A DNA stretch of 17,607 nucleotides from Fibrobacterales bacterium (GCA_025997455.1 BNUP01000040.1:1-17607); one strand, 5' to 3'. Positions 6,055 to 13,989 are shown, counted from the stretch's first letter. A program made the numbers and translations. Notes: generated from the letters alone by a model not told the origin.

Positions 6055-8953
6055 TAACGAATTTTTAATTTACCGTGCATCGGCGGGGTCGGGCAAAACA
6101 TACACTATTGCACAAGAGTATATAAAAGAATTGCTGAGCGGAACTTCTCACAGAAATATTTTAGCAGTCACATTTACAAAAGATGCCACCAATGAAATGA
6201 AAATGCGCATTTTGGAAGAGTTATACAAAAAAGGCGAACTCGGTAAATTAAAAGAAATTGTAAATGATTACAGCAGATTTAATGTGAGCACCATTGATAG
6301 TTTTTTTCAGATGATTGTGCGTAATGTTGCTAAGGAACTCGGTATAGGTTCTAAATTCAACATTGAACTTAACCAAGATTTGCCCGTTAAAGAGGCGGTG
6401 CATTCCTTGATTGAAGATGCGGGCAGAGATAAAGCCGTTCTAAAAAAAATCACTGCTTTTTTGGAACATAAATTAGAAGAGGACAAATGGCAAATAGAGC
6501 CGTCTTTGCGGAAATTTGCCGCACAAATTTTTTCGGAAACATTTCAGGAAAGCGAAAAAAAATTGTTAGAGCAACTTGCAGATTCAAATAAAATTAAAAA
6601 TACAATTGCAGAGTGTAAAAAAATAAAAAATGAATTTGAAAAAGAAATGCTGATTTTTGTTCAAAAATTAGAAGATACAATAAATGCCAACAACATTAAA
6701 GGAGTAAAGGGTTATTTAACTGACTTAAAAGAAAAAAAATATCCGCCTCCGACTTCTACGGTAGAAAAAAAAGACATACTCAAACCGATTGTAGAAGAAA
6801 TAGAAAACTTAAAAAATAAAAAAATTAAAAGTTATAATTCTGCTGTTCTTTTACTAAAAAATATTTACCAATTAGACCTGCTAAAAGACATTGCCGAAAA
6901 AATGAATGAACAAGACAAAGAGCAAAATCGTTTTATGTTAGCAAGAACAAATCAGTTGTTAAGCGGGTTAATAGGCGAAAGCGATGTGCCGTTTATTTAC
7001 GAAAAAATAGGTGCCGAGATTAAATCTGTTGTTATTGATGAATTTCAAGATACATCTAAATTGCAGTGGAAAAATTTTAGAATTTTACTTTCCGAAGTTG
7101 TGGGGCATCATTTTGGGATGATTGTTGGCGATGTAAAACAATCAATTTATCGTTGGCGCAACGGAGATTGGACTATACTCAATAATTTGGATAATGATAA
7201 TTTGTTTAAGAAAGCAAATTTTAATTCTTTGCAAAAAAATTGGAGAAGTTCAAAATATATTATTGAATTTAATAATCGCTTGTTTGAAAATGCAAAAAAT
7301 TATTTTACGGAACAATTAAAAAAAGCATATAGTGATGTTAAACAAGAACCCAAACCTGACCAAAAAGAAAATGGTTTTGTCTCCGTTGATTTTTGTAAGA
7401 AAGATGATACTCTTCAAAGAATTGTAGAAATTATAACAGAGTGTAAAACTCATAGTGTAAAAGATTCCGATATTTGCATTTTATGCAGGAATAATAAACA
7501 GGTGAGAAATATTGCAGAGGAATTAACAAAACACAATATTACGGTTATTTCGGAGGATGCTTTTTTACTCCGTTCTTCTTTGGCATTGAAAAAAATAATA
7601 ACCGCTTTGCGAATTTTAACGGATAAAGAATGGCAAATTTCGGTAGCGGAAATTGCATTCAAAACTGGGGAGAGTTATTTCGAACTTGCAGAATTTATGA
7701 AAGAAAAAGTTCAAAAATATAAATCCAATTCACTTTATGATATTGTGTTGAATTTGTGCAAAGAATTTAATTTATCTGACAATGCGGGTGATGTGCCGTT
7801 TTTATATGCCTTTGCAGATAAACTGCTCGCCTACATTTCACAAAACACCGGAAATATTAGTGCATTTTTAGATTATTGGGACGAAAAAATGAGCAAAGAA
7901 TCTATCCCAACACCTACAAATTGCGAAGGAATTACCTTAAAAACAATTCACAAATCTAAGGGTTTGGCGTTCCATACGGTGATTGTGCCTTTTGTCGACT
8001 TTCCGATGAAAAAACACAGCACTGCATTTCAATCTAACTTAGTTTGGTGCAAAAGCAAAAATGCACCTTTTAATATTTCTCTGATGCCTGTTGAATATAG
8101 TAAAAATATGAAAAATTCTGTATTTGAAACAGAATACAAAATGGAATCGGAAGAACAGGAAATGGATAATCTCAATATTTTATATGTTGCACTAACCAGA
8201 GCGGAAAATAATTTATTTATTATATCAACAGAATTATCAAAATTAGAGGGAGCATCCTTAAAAATCAGCACTATTTTATATGATACTGTTAAAAAACTTC
8301 CTAATGGATTCTGCGGGTATTCGCAGCAGAATGATGCCGGAGATAATTACCAAATAGGCGAAATTGTACCTCATAATGCACCGCAAAAAAATGAAGAAAA
8401 AAATGATAACCCGTTTAAGATAACTCCCGTGCCTTTAGATAATCAGATGAAATTCATCTCCAATAAACCCGAAATAAAATTTCTCTCTCAAAATATAAAA
8501 TTTTTGCAAAGCGAAAGCGTTCAAAAAGGAAATTTAATTCACGGTATTTTTGAGCGAATTATAAAAAAAACAGATGTAGAAAAATCTCTTGCAAGAGCAG
8601 TGGCAGGCGGTGAAATTTGCACAGATGAATTGGAAAATTATCGCAAGGAAATAAATCGCTATATCGCGGCAAAAGAGGAATGGTTCTCTGATGAATTTGA
8701 AGTGCTAAACGAATGCTCAGTTTTATTTAGAGACAAAGACGGTAAGTCCGTTAAAAAACGCCCAGACCGCATTATGGTTAGCCGCGATAAAAAGAATGCG
8801 GTGATAGTCGATTACAAAACCGGTAAAAAAGATAAAGAACATCACCGGCAAGTGAAAGAATATATGGATTTAATAAAAAACTTAGGTTATTCCAAAGTAG
8901 ATGGTTTTTTGTGGTATTTTACAAATAATGAAATTGAACAGGTAGAGGATTAA
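6047..8953 (+). CDS. addA: AddA/RecB-like UvrD-family helicase-nuclease
   Basis: The 968-aa protein combines an SF1A helicase with a C-terminal nuclease. Visible motifs: Walker A ASAGSGKT (Lys17), FTKDAT motif Ia (43-48), Walker B DEFQD (331-335), motif III GDVKQSIYRWR (361-371), motif IV NWRSS (398-402), motif V TIHKSKGL (633-640), motif VI VALTRAE (714-720). The nuclease part has GNLIHGIFE (His832), RPDRI (Asp907) and VDYKTGK (Asp922, Lys924), the RecB/AddA pattern. With the AddB partner encoded 2 nt downstream it should unwind and resect double-strand breaks for RecA loading. It is shorter than Bacillus AddA (about 1230 aa), like the compact Bacteroidetes-type versions. Its ATG lies inside the end of the DUF2130 gene, and no strong Shine-Dalgarno is visible there. 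Base composition is very AT-rich. Whether a Chi-like site is read cannot be seen. Confidence 0.9.
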   Translation: MSNNEFLIYRASAGSGKTYTIAQEYIKELLSGTSHRNILAVTFTKDATNEMKMRILEELYKKGELGKLKEIVNDYSRFNVSTIDSFFQMIVRNVAKELGIGSKFNIELNQDLPVKEAVHSLIEDAGRDKAVLKKITAFLEHKLEEDKWQIEPSLRKFAAQIFSETFQESEKKLLEQLADSNKIKNTIAECKKIKNEFEKEMLIFVQKLEDTINANNIKGVKGYLTDLKEKKYPPPTSTVEKKDILKPIVEEIENLKNKKIKSYNSAVLLLKNIYQLDLLKDIAEKMNEQDKEQNRFMLARTNQLLSGLIGESDVPFIYEKIGAEIKSVVIDEFQDTSKLQWKNFRILLSEVVGHHFGMIVGDVKQSIYRWRNGDWTILNNLDNDNLFKKANFNSLQKNWRSSKYIIEFNNRLFENAKNYFTEQLKKAYSDVKQEPKPDQKENGFVSVDFCKKDDTLQRIVEIITECKTHSVKDSDICILCRNNKQVRNIAEELTKHNITVISEDAFLLRSSLALKKIITALRILTDKEWQISVAEIAFKTGESYFELAEFMKEKVQKYKSNSLYDIVLNLCKEFNLSDNAGDVPFLYAFADKLLAYISQNTGNISAFLDYWDEKMSKESIPTPTNCEGITLKTIHKSKGLAFHTVIVPFVDFPMKKHSTAFQSNLVWCKSKNAPFNISLMPVEYSKNMKNSVFETEYKMESEEQEMDNLNILYVALTRAENNLFIISTELSKLEGASLKISTILYDTVKKLPNGFCGYSQQNDAGDNYQIGEIVPHNAPQKNEEKNDNPFKITPVPLDNQMKFISNKPEIKFLSQNIKFLQSESVQKGNLIHGIFERIIKKTDVEKSLARAVAGGEICTDELENYRKEINRYIAAKEEWFSDEFEVLNECSVLFRDKDGKSVKKRPDRIMVSRDKKNAVIVDYKTGKKDKEHHRQVKEYMDLIKNLGYSKVDGFLWYFTNNEIEQVED

Positions 8954-8955
8954 AA

Positions 8956-11568
8956 ATGAGTGAATTTCTTAAAAGTGTTGCAGATAAATTGATTGAACAA
9001 TTCGGTAATAATTTATCGGGAATTACCGTGGTGATGCCCTCAAACCGTGCGCGAATTTTTTTAGATAAACATTTATGCGGCTATAAAGTAATCTCAGAAG
9101 AATTTCCAAAAACTTTATCTCATAAAACAAGGAGTTCTAAACCGATACTTTCCCCAAAATACACAAATATTACGGGATTGTTCGAGATGGCAAGCGATGC
9201 CGTGATAATGAATTCTCCAGTGCAAAAAATATCTCTTGTATGGGAATTATATAACGCCTACAAAAGTGTTTGCGAATCCGATGAATCTTTTGACGAATTT
9301 TATTTTTTCGGAGAAATACTTCTCTCCGATTTTAACGACATAGATTCTTATTTGGTATCTGTTGATACAATTTTTACCAATCTTGAAGAATTGGAACAAA
9401 TAACGGATACAACTTTTTTGACAGAAGAACAAAAAGAAATTTTACAAAGATTACTGAACTTTAAGGGTGATACAAAACTAAAAGAAAATTTTAGAAATAT
9501 TTGGAGCAACCTCAAAAAAATTTATAACAAGTTTAATGCCCAACTTGCGGAAAAAGAATGTCCGTGGGCATCCGAAGGGCAAATGCTCCGTTCTGTTATT
9601 GAGAAAATTAAAACTTCTGAGAATGAGGTTTTGGATTGTTTTCCCGCTCAAAAATATGTCTTTGTCAATTGCAGCCATTTGAATAAAGCGGAAAAGGAAT
9701 TATTAAATTTTCTTGAAAAAAAAGATAAGGCGCTTGTTTGGAATGATACTGAAGAACAACCCAATAAGAAAAAAATTAACTTTATAGAATCTCCCAATGC
9801 GGCATCACAAACGAGTTATATAGCAAATTGGCTGCACAACTTGAAAAATCCGAATTTTGAAAATGCGGATACTGCGATAATTTTATGCGATGAGGCATTA
9901 CTTCCCGTTGTGCTCACTTCGCTCCCCGAAGAAAAGGAATATGCTCCTAACATCGCCATCAATTACAGCGTGGCACAATCTAACATTGCGAGTTCTTTAT
10001 TTTTATCACTTGATTCTTGCGTTGATAGTCCGAAAGTTTATGATACCTCCGAAAAAGCGTTGGATTTTTTGAATGCCGATTTAGAAAAAATAAACCTCGA
10101 TGAAATTTCAAATCTTGAAAAGGCATCATTTATTTGCATAAGCCAAATGTTAAAAAAAATGTCGAGCATTGTTCGGTATTTGGACAAGCCTAAAATTTTT
10201 TCACAATTAGTTAAAAAATTGGTGTTCTCGCTCAAAATTCCATACCACGGCGAGCCGGCACAAGGCTTGCAAGTAATGGCAATATCCGATACTCGAAGTA
10301 TGGATTTTGCAAATGTGCTGATACTTTCCGCAAACGAAGGAATTATGCCGAAAATTAGTGCGGGCGACTCTTTTATTCCGCCGCTTATTCGCAAATATTT
10401 TCAAATGAATACCATAGATACGCAAGACAAACAAAATTCCGAAAACTTTTTCAAGTTGCTTGAACACTCTCAAAATATTTCAATTGCATATTCTACGGGA
10501 AATCAAACCTTGGGTAAAGGTGAAATGAGTCGTTATCTGTTGCAGATGCTCATCGCTCCCGATAAATATGACATAACAATAAATTCACTTAAAAGCAAAC
10601 AAATTGAAGCACCCGCAAGCCTCGAAATAAATCCCGTTAAAACTCGCGAAAGTTTGAATAAGTTAATTGAACAATATAATAACCGACCGCTTTCTCCTTC
10701 TGCATTTAATAATTACATAGATTGCAATTTGCAATTTTATTTCAAGTATGTTGAAGGGATAAAAGCGGAAGATAAAAAAGAATTGAATCAAGCGGTTCTC
10801 GGCACAGTTTTACATAAAACTATGGAGTTTATTTATAAAGATCAAGTTAAAATAGAAGAACAATTTTTTAATAACGGCAATGCCTCCGAAAGTCGCGTGC
10901 AGCAATGTATAGAGCAGGCTTTTAATTCGGAATTTTTTGAAAAAGTCTTTGAAAAGAAAATTGCCAAAAGCGACTACAACGGAGAGCAGATAATTTATTT
11001 TAATGTTATTGATAAAATGGTGAATAACACGCTTGCTTATGACAGAACTTGTGTGCCGTTTGAAATTATAAAAACGGAAGGAAGTTATTCTTGTGAGGTA
11101 AATATAGACTGCGTTGGTGCGGCGGGCACAAAAATTAAAGTCGGCGGTTATATCGATCGTATTGACAGACAAAAAGACGGCACTCTCCGCGTGGTGGATT
11201 ACAAAACGGGAAAACTTCCCGATGAAAAAGATTACAGTGAAACTATTCAAGACTTTTTTAATGAGTGGCGACCTAAAAAAGCAGGTTATCAATTTCAGGC
11301 TTTTTTGTATTCATATATATTGAGCAGACAAAAAGAATTTGCAGGGGAAAAGAAAATTGCTCCAGCCCTGCTTTTTACATTTGCGGCAAACCCCGACTAC
11401 AATCCTGTTTTAGCATTAGAATTCAAAAAAGAAGAATTTGAAAATGAGTTCATAAAGAAATTAAGGGAACTTTTTGATATTAACATTCCTTTTAATCAAT
11501 GTAAAAAAGAAGATCACTGCAAGTACTGCGATTACAAAGGGATATGCGACAGGGGCGGGGAGGAGTGA
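8956..11568 (+). CDS. addB: AddB-like nuclease subunit with Fe-S cluster motif
   Basis: This 870-aa protein is the expected partner of AddA. The N-terminal region (ITVVMPSNRARIFLDKHL) resembles the AddB start but lacks a Walker A GxGKT, so its helicase domain is inactive. A RecB-type nuclease domain lies at about 577-865: LSPSAFNNYIDC, GTVLHKTMEF (His620), GGYIDRID (Asp734), VVDYKTGK (Asp748, Lys750) and YQFQAFLYSY. Cys590 plus Cys855-x2-Cys858-x5-Cys864 match the four-cysteine 4Fe-4S staple of Bacillus AddB. A downstream helicase-like segment (QGLQVMAISDTRSMDFANVLIL) corresponds to the region that in Bacteroidetes homologues replaces motif V. The start ATG 8956 has gagg (8945-8948) at 7 nt. 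It is the last gene of the five-gene unit; its 3' side is non-coding repeats. The pair assignment is strong; calling it AddB rather than a generic PD-(D/E)XK protein is slightly less so. Confidence 0.86.
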   Translation: MSEFLKSVADKLIEQFGNNLSGITVVMPSNRARIFLDKHLCGYKVISEEFPKTLSHKTRSSKPILSPKYTNITGLFEMASDAVIMNSPVQKISLVWELYNAYKSVCESDESFDEFYFFGEILLSDFNDIDSYLVSVDTIFTNLEELEQITDTTFLTEEQKEILQRLLNFKGDTKLKENFRNIWSNLKKIYNKFNAQLAEKECPWASEGQMLRSVIEKIKTSENEVLDCFPAQKYVFVNCSHLNKAEKELLNFLEKKDKALVWNDTEEQPNKKKINFIESPNAASQTSYIANWLHNLKNPNFENADTAIILCDEALLPVVLTSLPEEKEYAPNIAINYSVAQSNIASSLFLSLDSCVDSPKVYDTSEKALDFLNADLEKINLDEISNLEKASFICISQMLKKMSSIVRYLDKPKIFSQLVKKLVFSLKIPYHGEPAQGLQVMAISDTRSMDFANVLILSANEGIMPKISAGDSFIPPLIRKYFQMNTIDTQDKQNSENFFKLLEHSQNISIAYSTGNQTLGKGEMSRYLLQMLIAPDKYDITINSLKSKQIEAPASLEINPVKTRESLNKLIEQYNNRPLSPSAFNNYIDCNLQFYFKYVEGIKAEDKKELNQAVLGTVLHKTMEFIYKDQVKIEEQFFNNGNASESRVQQCIEQAFNSEFFEKVFEKKIAKSDYNGEQIIYFNVIDKMVNNTLAYDRTCVPFEIIKTEGSYSCEVNIDCVGAAGTKIKVGGYIDRIDRQKDGTLRVVDYKTGKLPDEKDYSETIQDFFNEWRPKKAGYQFQAFLYSYILSRQKEFAGEKKIAPALLFTFAANPDYNPVLALEFKKEEFENEFIKKLRELFDINIPFNQCKKEDHCKYCDYKGICDRGGEE

Positions 11569-11630
11569 AATGGGGTGCAAGAGTTGAACGAGTAAAGAGT
11601 GGAGATGGTAAATTTAGCATTGCAAAAATA

Positions 11631-11654
11631 GGGTATGGGGTGTTGGGTGTAGGG
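11631..11654 (+). repeat. G-quadruplex motif (plus strand)
   Basis: G runs of 3, 4, 3 and 3 bases at 11631, 11637, 11645 and 11652, with loops of 3, 4 and 4 bases, fit the four-tract G-quadruplex pattern. It is in the sense strand 62 nt after the addB stop codon, so it could form in the RNA and act on 3' end formation; that role is inferred. Confidence 0.7.
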
Positions 11655-11684
11655 TGTGGAAAATACGGCATTGCAAATTTTTCT

Positions 11685-11709
11685 GGGGTGCTCTATCCAC
11701 ACCGCGTTC
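11685..11709 (-). repeat. 25-bp dispersed element, inverted copy
   Basis: Read on the minus strand it matches 12099-12123 at 22 of 25 positions and 14077-14101 at 23 of 25. Its 16-bp core is identical in all three. With the copy at 12099 it forms inverted flanks around the 60-bp tandem array. Confidence 0.85.
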
Positions 11710-11723
11710 ACAACTTTTAGCCA

Positions 11724-12031
11724 ACACTTATTGCCGCCATTGTTTATACAGATTATCTCAATTTTTTTACAAGTGGGCGGCTATACTTATTGTCCGCCAT
11801 TGTTTATACAGATTATCTCAATTTCTTTTTAATTGGGCGGCTATACTTATTGTCCGCCATTGTTTATACAGATTATCTCAATTTTTTTACAAGTGGGCGG
11901 CTATACTTATTGTCCGCCATTATTTACACAGATTATCACAATTTCTTTTTAATTGGGCGGCTATACTTATTGTCCGCCATAGTTTATACAGATTATCTCA
12001 ATGTCTTTTTAATTGGGCGGCTATGCTTATT
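11724..12031. repeat. 60-bp tandem repeat array (about five copies, A/B alternation)
   Basis: The period is exactly 60 bp. Full units occupy 11761-11820, 11821-11880, 11881-11940 and 11941-12000, with a partial unit before (11724-11760, one base deleted) and after (12001-12031). About 47 bp are constant (gggcggctatacttattg, tccgccattgtttatacag, attatctcaat). A 12-13 bp segment exists in two forms, ttttttacaagt (A) and tctttttaatt (B), in the order A-B-A-B-B. The constant part carries ccgcc and gggcgg, able to pair within or between units. Because 60 is divisible by 3, two overlapping open frames run through it; I regard these as artefacts. It is a minisatellite, possibly a structured RNA or protein-binding array. 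Confidence 0.93.
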
Positions 12032-12056
12032 CAACGAATTATTCTTCACTCTCAAC

Positions 12057-12086
12057 TTTACACTTTCAACTCTTGCGATGCAGAGT
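12057..12086 (+). repeat. 30-bp dispersed intergenic element
   Basis: It matches 2557-2586 at 25 of 30 positions (tttacactttc.actc.tgc...gcagagt). In both places it lies 49-65 bp before the next gene's start codon. Confidence 0.75.
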
Positions 12087-12098
12087 AAATTAACAAGC

Positions 12099-12123
12099 GA
12101 ACGCGGTGTGGATACTACACCCC
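12099..12123 (+). repeat. 25-bp dispersed element, direct copy 1
   Basis: The core gaacgcggtgtggata (12099-12114) is identical to 14077-14092 and to the minus strand of 11694-11709. The element closes the tandem array region and lies 27 bp before ATG 12151. Confidence 0.85.
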
Positions 12124-12144
12124 TGCACTGCAATTTTCTACATT
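12115..12144 (+). promoter_or_regulatory. Candidate repeat-borne promoter (CTACAC-18-TACATT)
   Basis: CTACAC (12115-12120) and TACATT (12139-12144) copy the arrangement at 2597-2625 with one extra spacer base. TACATT ends 6 nt before ATG 12151, so a transcript starting at the usual distance would be leaderless. No Shine-Dalgarno exists upstream of this ATG, which agrees with that reading. No experimental support is visible. Confidence 0.3.
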
Positions 12145-12150
12145 ACCCCA

Positions 12151-12600
12151 ATGATTATTCTTAATGATTCGAAAGAACTGCAACGCGTAAAAAGTGCTTA
12201 CGATGTGGCGATGAGTTTTTTAGAAAATGAAGGTCTCAAAAAAAAGCCGGATCAAATAGGTGCAGGCTCGTGGAAACAGCTCAAGGACGATTTGCATTTT
12301 TTGGATAAAAAATCGCGCGATAGAGTTATAAATTGGCTGATTGTGAATTACCCGCCTCAGATGAATAATACTCTTCCTCACCTAAATGAGAACGAGCGGC
12401 ATGTTTTTGATTCGGATTCATATCGGCTTTTGTTGCGGTCTTATCGAGTGCGAATGGTTCCCGAACGATTTATCGAAGAACTGATTGTGCATAGTGCGGA
12501 ACGGGAAGAAATACAAATTGAAGGAAAAGATTTGCATAATCTCCTTGCGAAATGCTGGGATGATTTTATGCAGGAAATGCCGCAAGCCGATCTTCATTAA
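12151..12600 (+). CDS. Smg/DUF494-like small protein
   Basis: The 149-aa soluble protein has no signal peptide and is mostly helical. Residues about 88-140 (DSDSYRLLLRSYRVRM followed by VPERFIEELIVHS, then IQIEGKDLHNLL) follow the C-terminal pattern of the DUF494/Smg family (E.RGFLL.L...GVL....RE.VI.R.......I.LEDLKW...). Family length is also about 155 aa. The match is by eye, so the family call is moderate. In many bacteria smg lies near dprA/topA, a cluster that can also include trmFO, which follows here after 12 nt; that fits. ATG 12151 is preferred to the in-frame ATG at 12106, because the first 15 codons of the longer form lie in repeat sequence. The biochemical role of Smg proteins is unknown. 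Confidence 0.7.
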   Translation: MIILNDSKELQRVKSAYDVAMSFLENEGLKKKPDQIGAGSWKQLKDDLHFLDKKSRDRVINWLIVNYPPQMNNTLPHLNENERHVFDSDSYRLLLRSYRVRMVPERFIEELIVHSAEREEIQIEGKDLHNLLAKCWDDFMQEMPQADLH

Positions 12601-12612
12601 ACCGAGTTTTTT

Positions 12613-13983
12613 GTGGCGATTTGTAAAGTTAGAGTTATAGGCGGAGGGCTTTCGGGTTGTGAGGCGGCGTTGCAACTTGCGAATCGCGGCTTTGAGGTGG
12701 ATTTATACGAAATGCGAAAGGGTGCAGGGAAAACTCCCGCTCATAAAACGAGCAATTTGGCGGAGTTGGTTTGCAGTAATAGTTTTAAGGGGCTTTCCGT
12801 CTCGAGTGCACACGGGCTTTTGAAACGCGAATTGCGAATGCTCGGAAGTTTTATTTTGCAGGCTGCGGAAAAAGCCGGAGTCCCCGCAGGTGAGTCGCTT
12901 ACGGTGAATAGGGAGTTATTCAGTGCGGAGGTTGAAAAACTGATTGCGGAAAGCGGACGGATAAATTTGATAGGCGAGGAGTGCACCAATTTTGCGGATA
13001 ACATTCCAACGCTTGTAGCGGCAGGTCCTTTGTGCAGTGATTTTTTAACTCAAAAGATAATTAAACAAACGGGAGGAAAAAAATTGCATTTTTTTGATGC
13101 CATTGCTCCCGTGATTGAGAGCGATTCAATAGATTATTCGCAAGCGTTTTTGATGAACCGAAATGAAAAAGGCGAAACTGCCGATTTTTTGAACTGCCCG
13201 CTCGATAAGGAAACTTACTTTGAGTTTGTTCGCTTATTGCGTGAAGCCGATTCGGTGGAAGAAAAGCCGTTTGAAAAAAATGAACTTTTTGAGGGTTGCC
13301 TGCCCGTTGAGGAGATGGCTCGGCGTGGGCTTGATACTCTGCGATTTGGTCCAATGCGACCCGTGGGTTTGGGAAAGCATTACGCGGTTATTCAACTCAG
13401 GGCAGAAAATTTGCAAAAAACTTTATATAATATGGTTGGGTTTCAAACACGCTTAAAATGGGGAACGCAGAAGGAAATTTTTCGTCTCGTTCCTGCATTG
13501 AAAAATGCCGAGTTTGCAAGGTTTGGGCAAATGCACCGAAATACTTTTTTGGAGAGTCCGCTCATATTGGATAACAGTTTGAAGATGAAAAACACTTTTT
13601 TTGGAGAAGGTTCGATTTTTGGAGACCGCTCGCCAAAGATTTATTTTGCGGGTCAAATTACTGGTGCGGAAGGCTACACAGAGGCGGTTGCCACGGGTTG
13701 GTATGCCGCGTGGAATATGGCGAATGAACTTTTGGAATTGCCTCAAAATTTATTGCCTGTCGGCACTTGCATTCGCACTTTGGTTGATTCCATAACAGCA
13801 CCAAACGAACATTTTCAGCCTATAAATTTCAATTTTGGTTTGCTGCCCCGACCCGAAAATTTGAAAAAAAATCAAAAGAAGGAATTTTTGACAAATCAAG
13901 CACAAGACGAATTAAAAAAATGGATTCTGTGTCCTGCATCCTGCAACTTCGTGCAGTGTGCCCCTTCCGTCATTCCCGCATAG
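12613..13983 (+). CDS. trmFO: TrmFO: folate/FAD-dependent tRNA (uracil-54-C5)-methyltransferase
   Basis: TrmFO makes m5U54 in the tRNA T-loop using 5,10-methylenetetrahydrofolate and FADH2. The 456-aa protein has the N-terminal Rossmann motif VIGGGLSGCEAA (8-19), the ELVCSNSFKGLS block (Cys54), FEGCLPVEEMARRG with catalytic-type Cys229, DTLRFGPMRPVGL (241-253) and GQITGAEGYTEAVATG (347-362). The start is GTG 12613, 12 nt after the Smg-like gene, with no clear Shine-Dalgarno, so coupling is likely. The family normally ends about where the LKKNQKKEF...DELKKWI helix stops (residue 438). Here the last 18 residues (LCPASCNFVQCAPSVIPA) are encoded by hairpin-rich repeat-like DNA, with the stop codon inside a hairpin loop. 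Function should be unaffected. Confidence 0.95.
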   Translation: MAICKVRVIGGGLSGCEAALQLANRGFEVDLYEMRKGAGKTPAHKTSNLAELVCSNSFKGLSVSSAHGLLKRELRMLGSFILQAAEKAGVPAGESLTVNRELFSAEVEKLIAESGRINLIGEECTNFADNIPTLVAAGPLCSDFLTQKIIKQTGGKKLHFFDAIAPVIESDSIDYSQAFLMNRNEKGETADFLNCPLDKETYFEFVRLLREADSVEEKPFEKNELFEGCLPVEEMARRGLDTLRFGPMRPVGLGKHYAVIQLRAENLQKTLYNMVGFQTRLKWGTQKEIFRLVPALKNAEFARFGQMHRNTFLESPLILDNSLKMKNTFFGEGSIFGDRSPKIYFAGQITGAEGYTEAVATGWYAAWNMANELLELPQNLLPVGTCIRTLVDSITAPNEHFQPINFNFGLLPRPENLKKNQKKEFLTNQAQDELKKWILCPASCNFVQCAPSVIPA

Positions 13984-13989
13984 GCGGGA
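13941..13989. repeat. Two short palindromes forming the trmFO 3' end
   Basis: ctgca (13941-13945) pairs with tgcag (13952-13956), and tcccgc (13974-13979) pairs with gcggga (13984-13989) around the loop atag, which contains most of the TAG stop (13981-13983). The second palindrome resembles common dispersed extragenic palindromes of the cattcccgc...gcggg type. It probably invaded or grew into the gene's 3' end. Confidence 0.6.

Larger units (their letters stand above)
11583..11709. repeat. Dispersed intergenic repeat after addB
   Basis: This stretch starts with gttgaacgagta (11583-11594), which recurs exactly at 14108-14119 ahead of der. It continues through a G/T-rich stretch related by reverse complement to 2588-2612, and ends with an inverted copy of a 25-bp element. 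It contains no plausible gene. The region 11569-12150 as a whole is non-coding and made of repeats. Confidence 0.7.

Noticed and set aside
10810..11292. 160-codon antisense open frame within addB
   Set aside because: It is a shadow of an AT-rich gene, with no recognisable domain and no ribosome binding site; the sense frame is conserved AddB.
11724..12031. CRISPR array
   Set aside because: The variable segments are only 12-13 bp, come in just two similar forms and alternate. There are no unique spacers and no cas genes nearby. It is a tandem repeat.
12106..12150. Earlier start for the Smg-like protein
   Set aside because: The added 15 codons lie in repeat-derived sequence, and the protein homology begins later.
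11654..12164. Two overlapping open frames encoding 20-aa repeat proteins
   Set aside because: A 60-bp period automatically keeps frames open. The frames lack ribosome binding sites, run into flanking repeat DNA, and differ only by frame, so I see no sign of coding selection.
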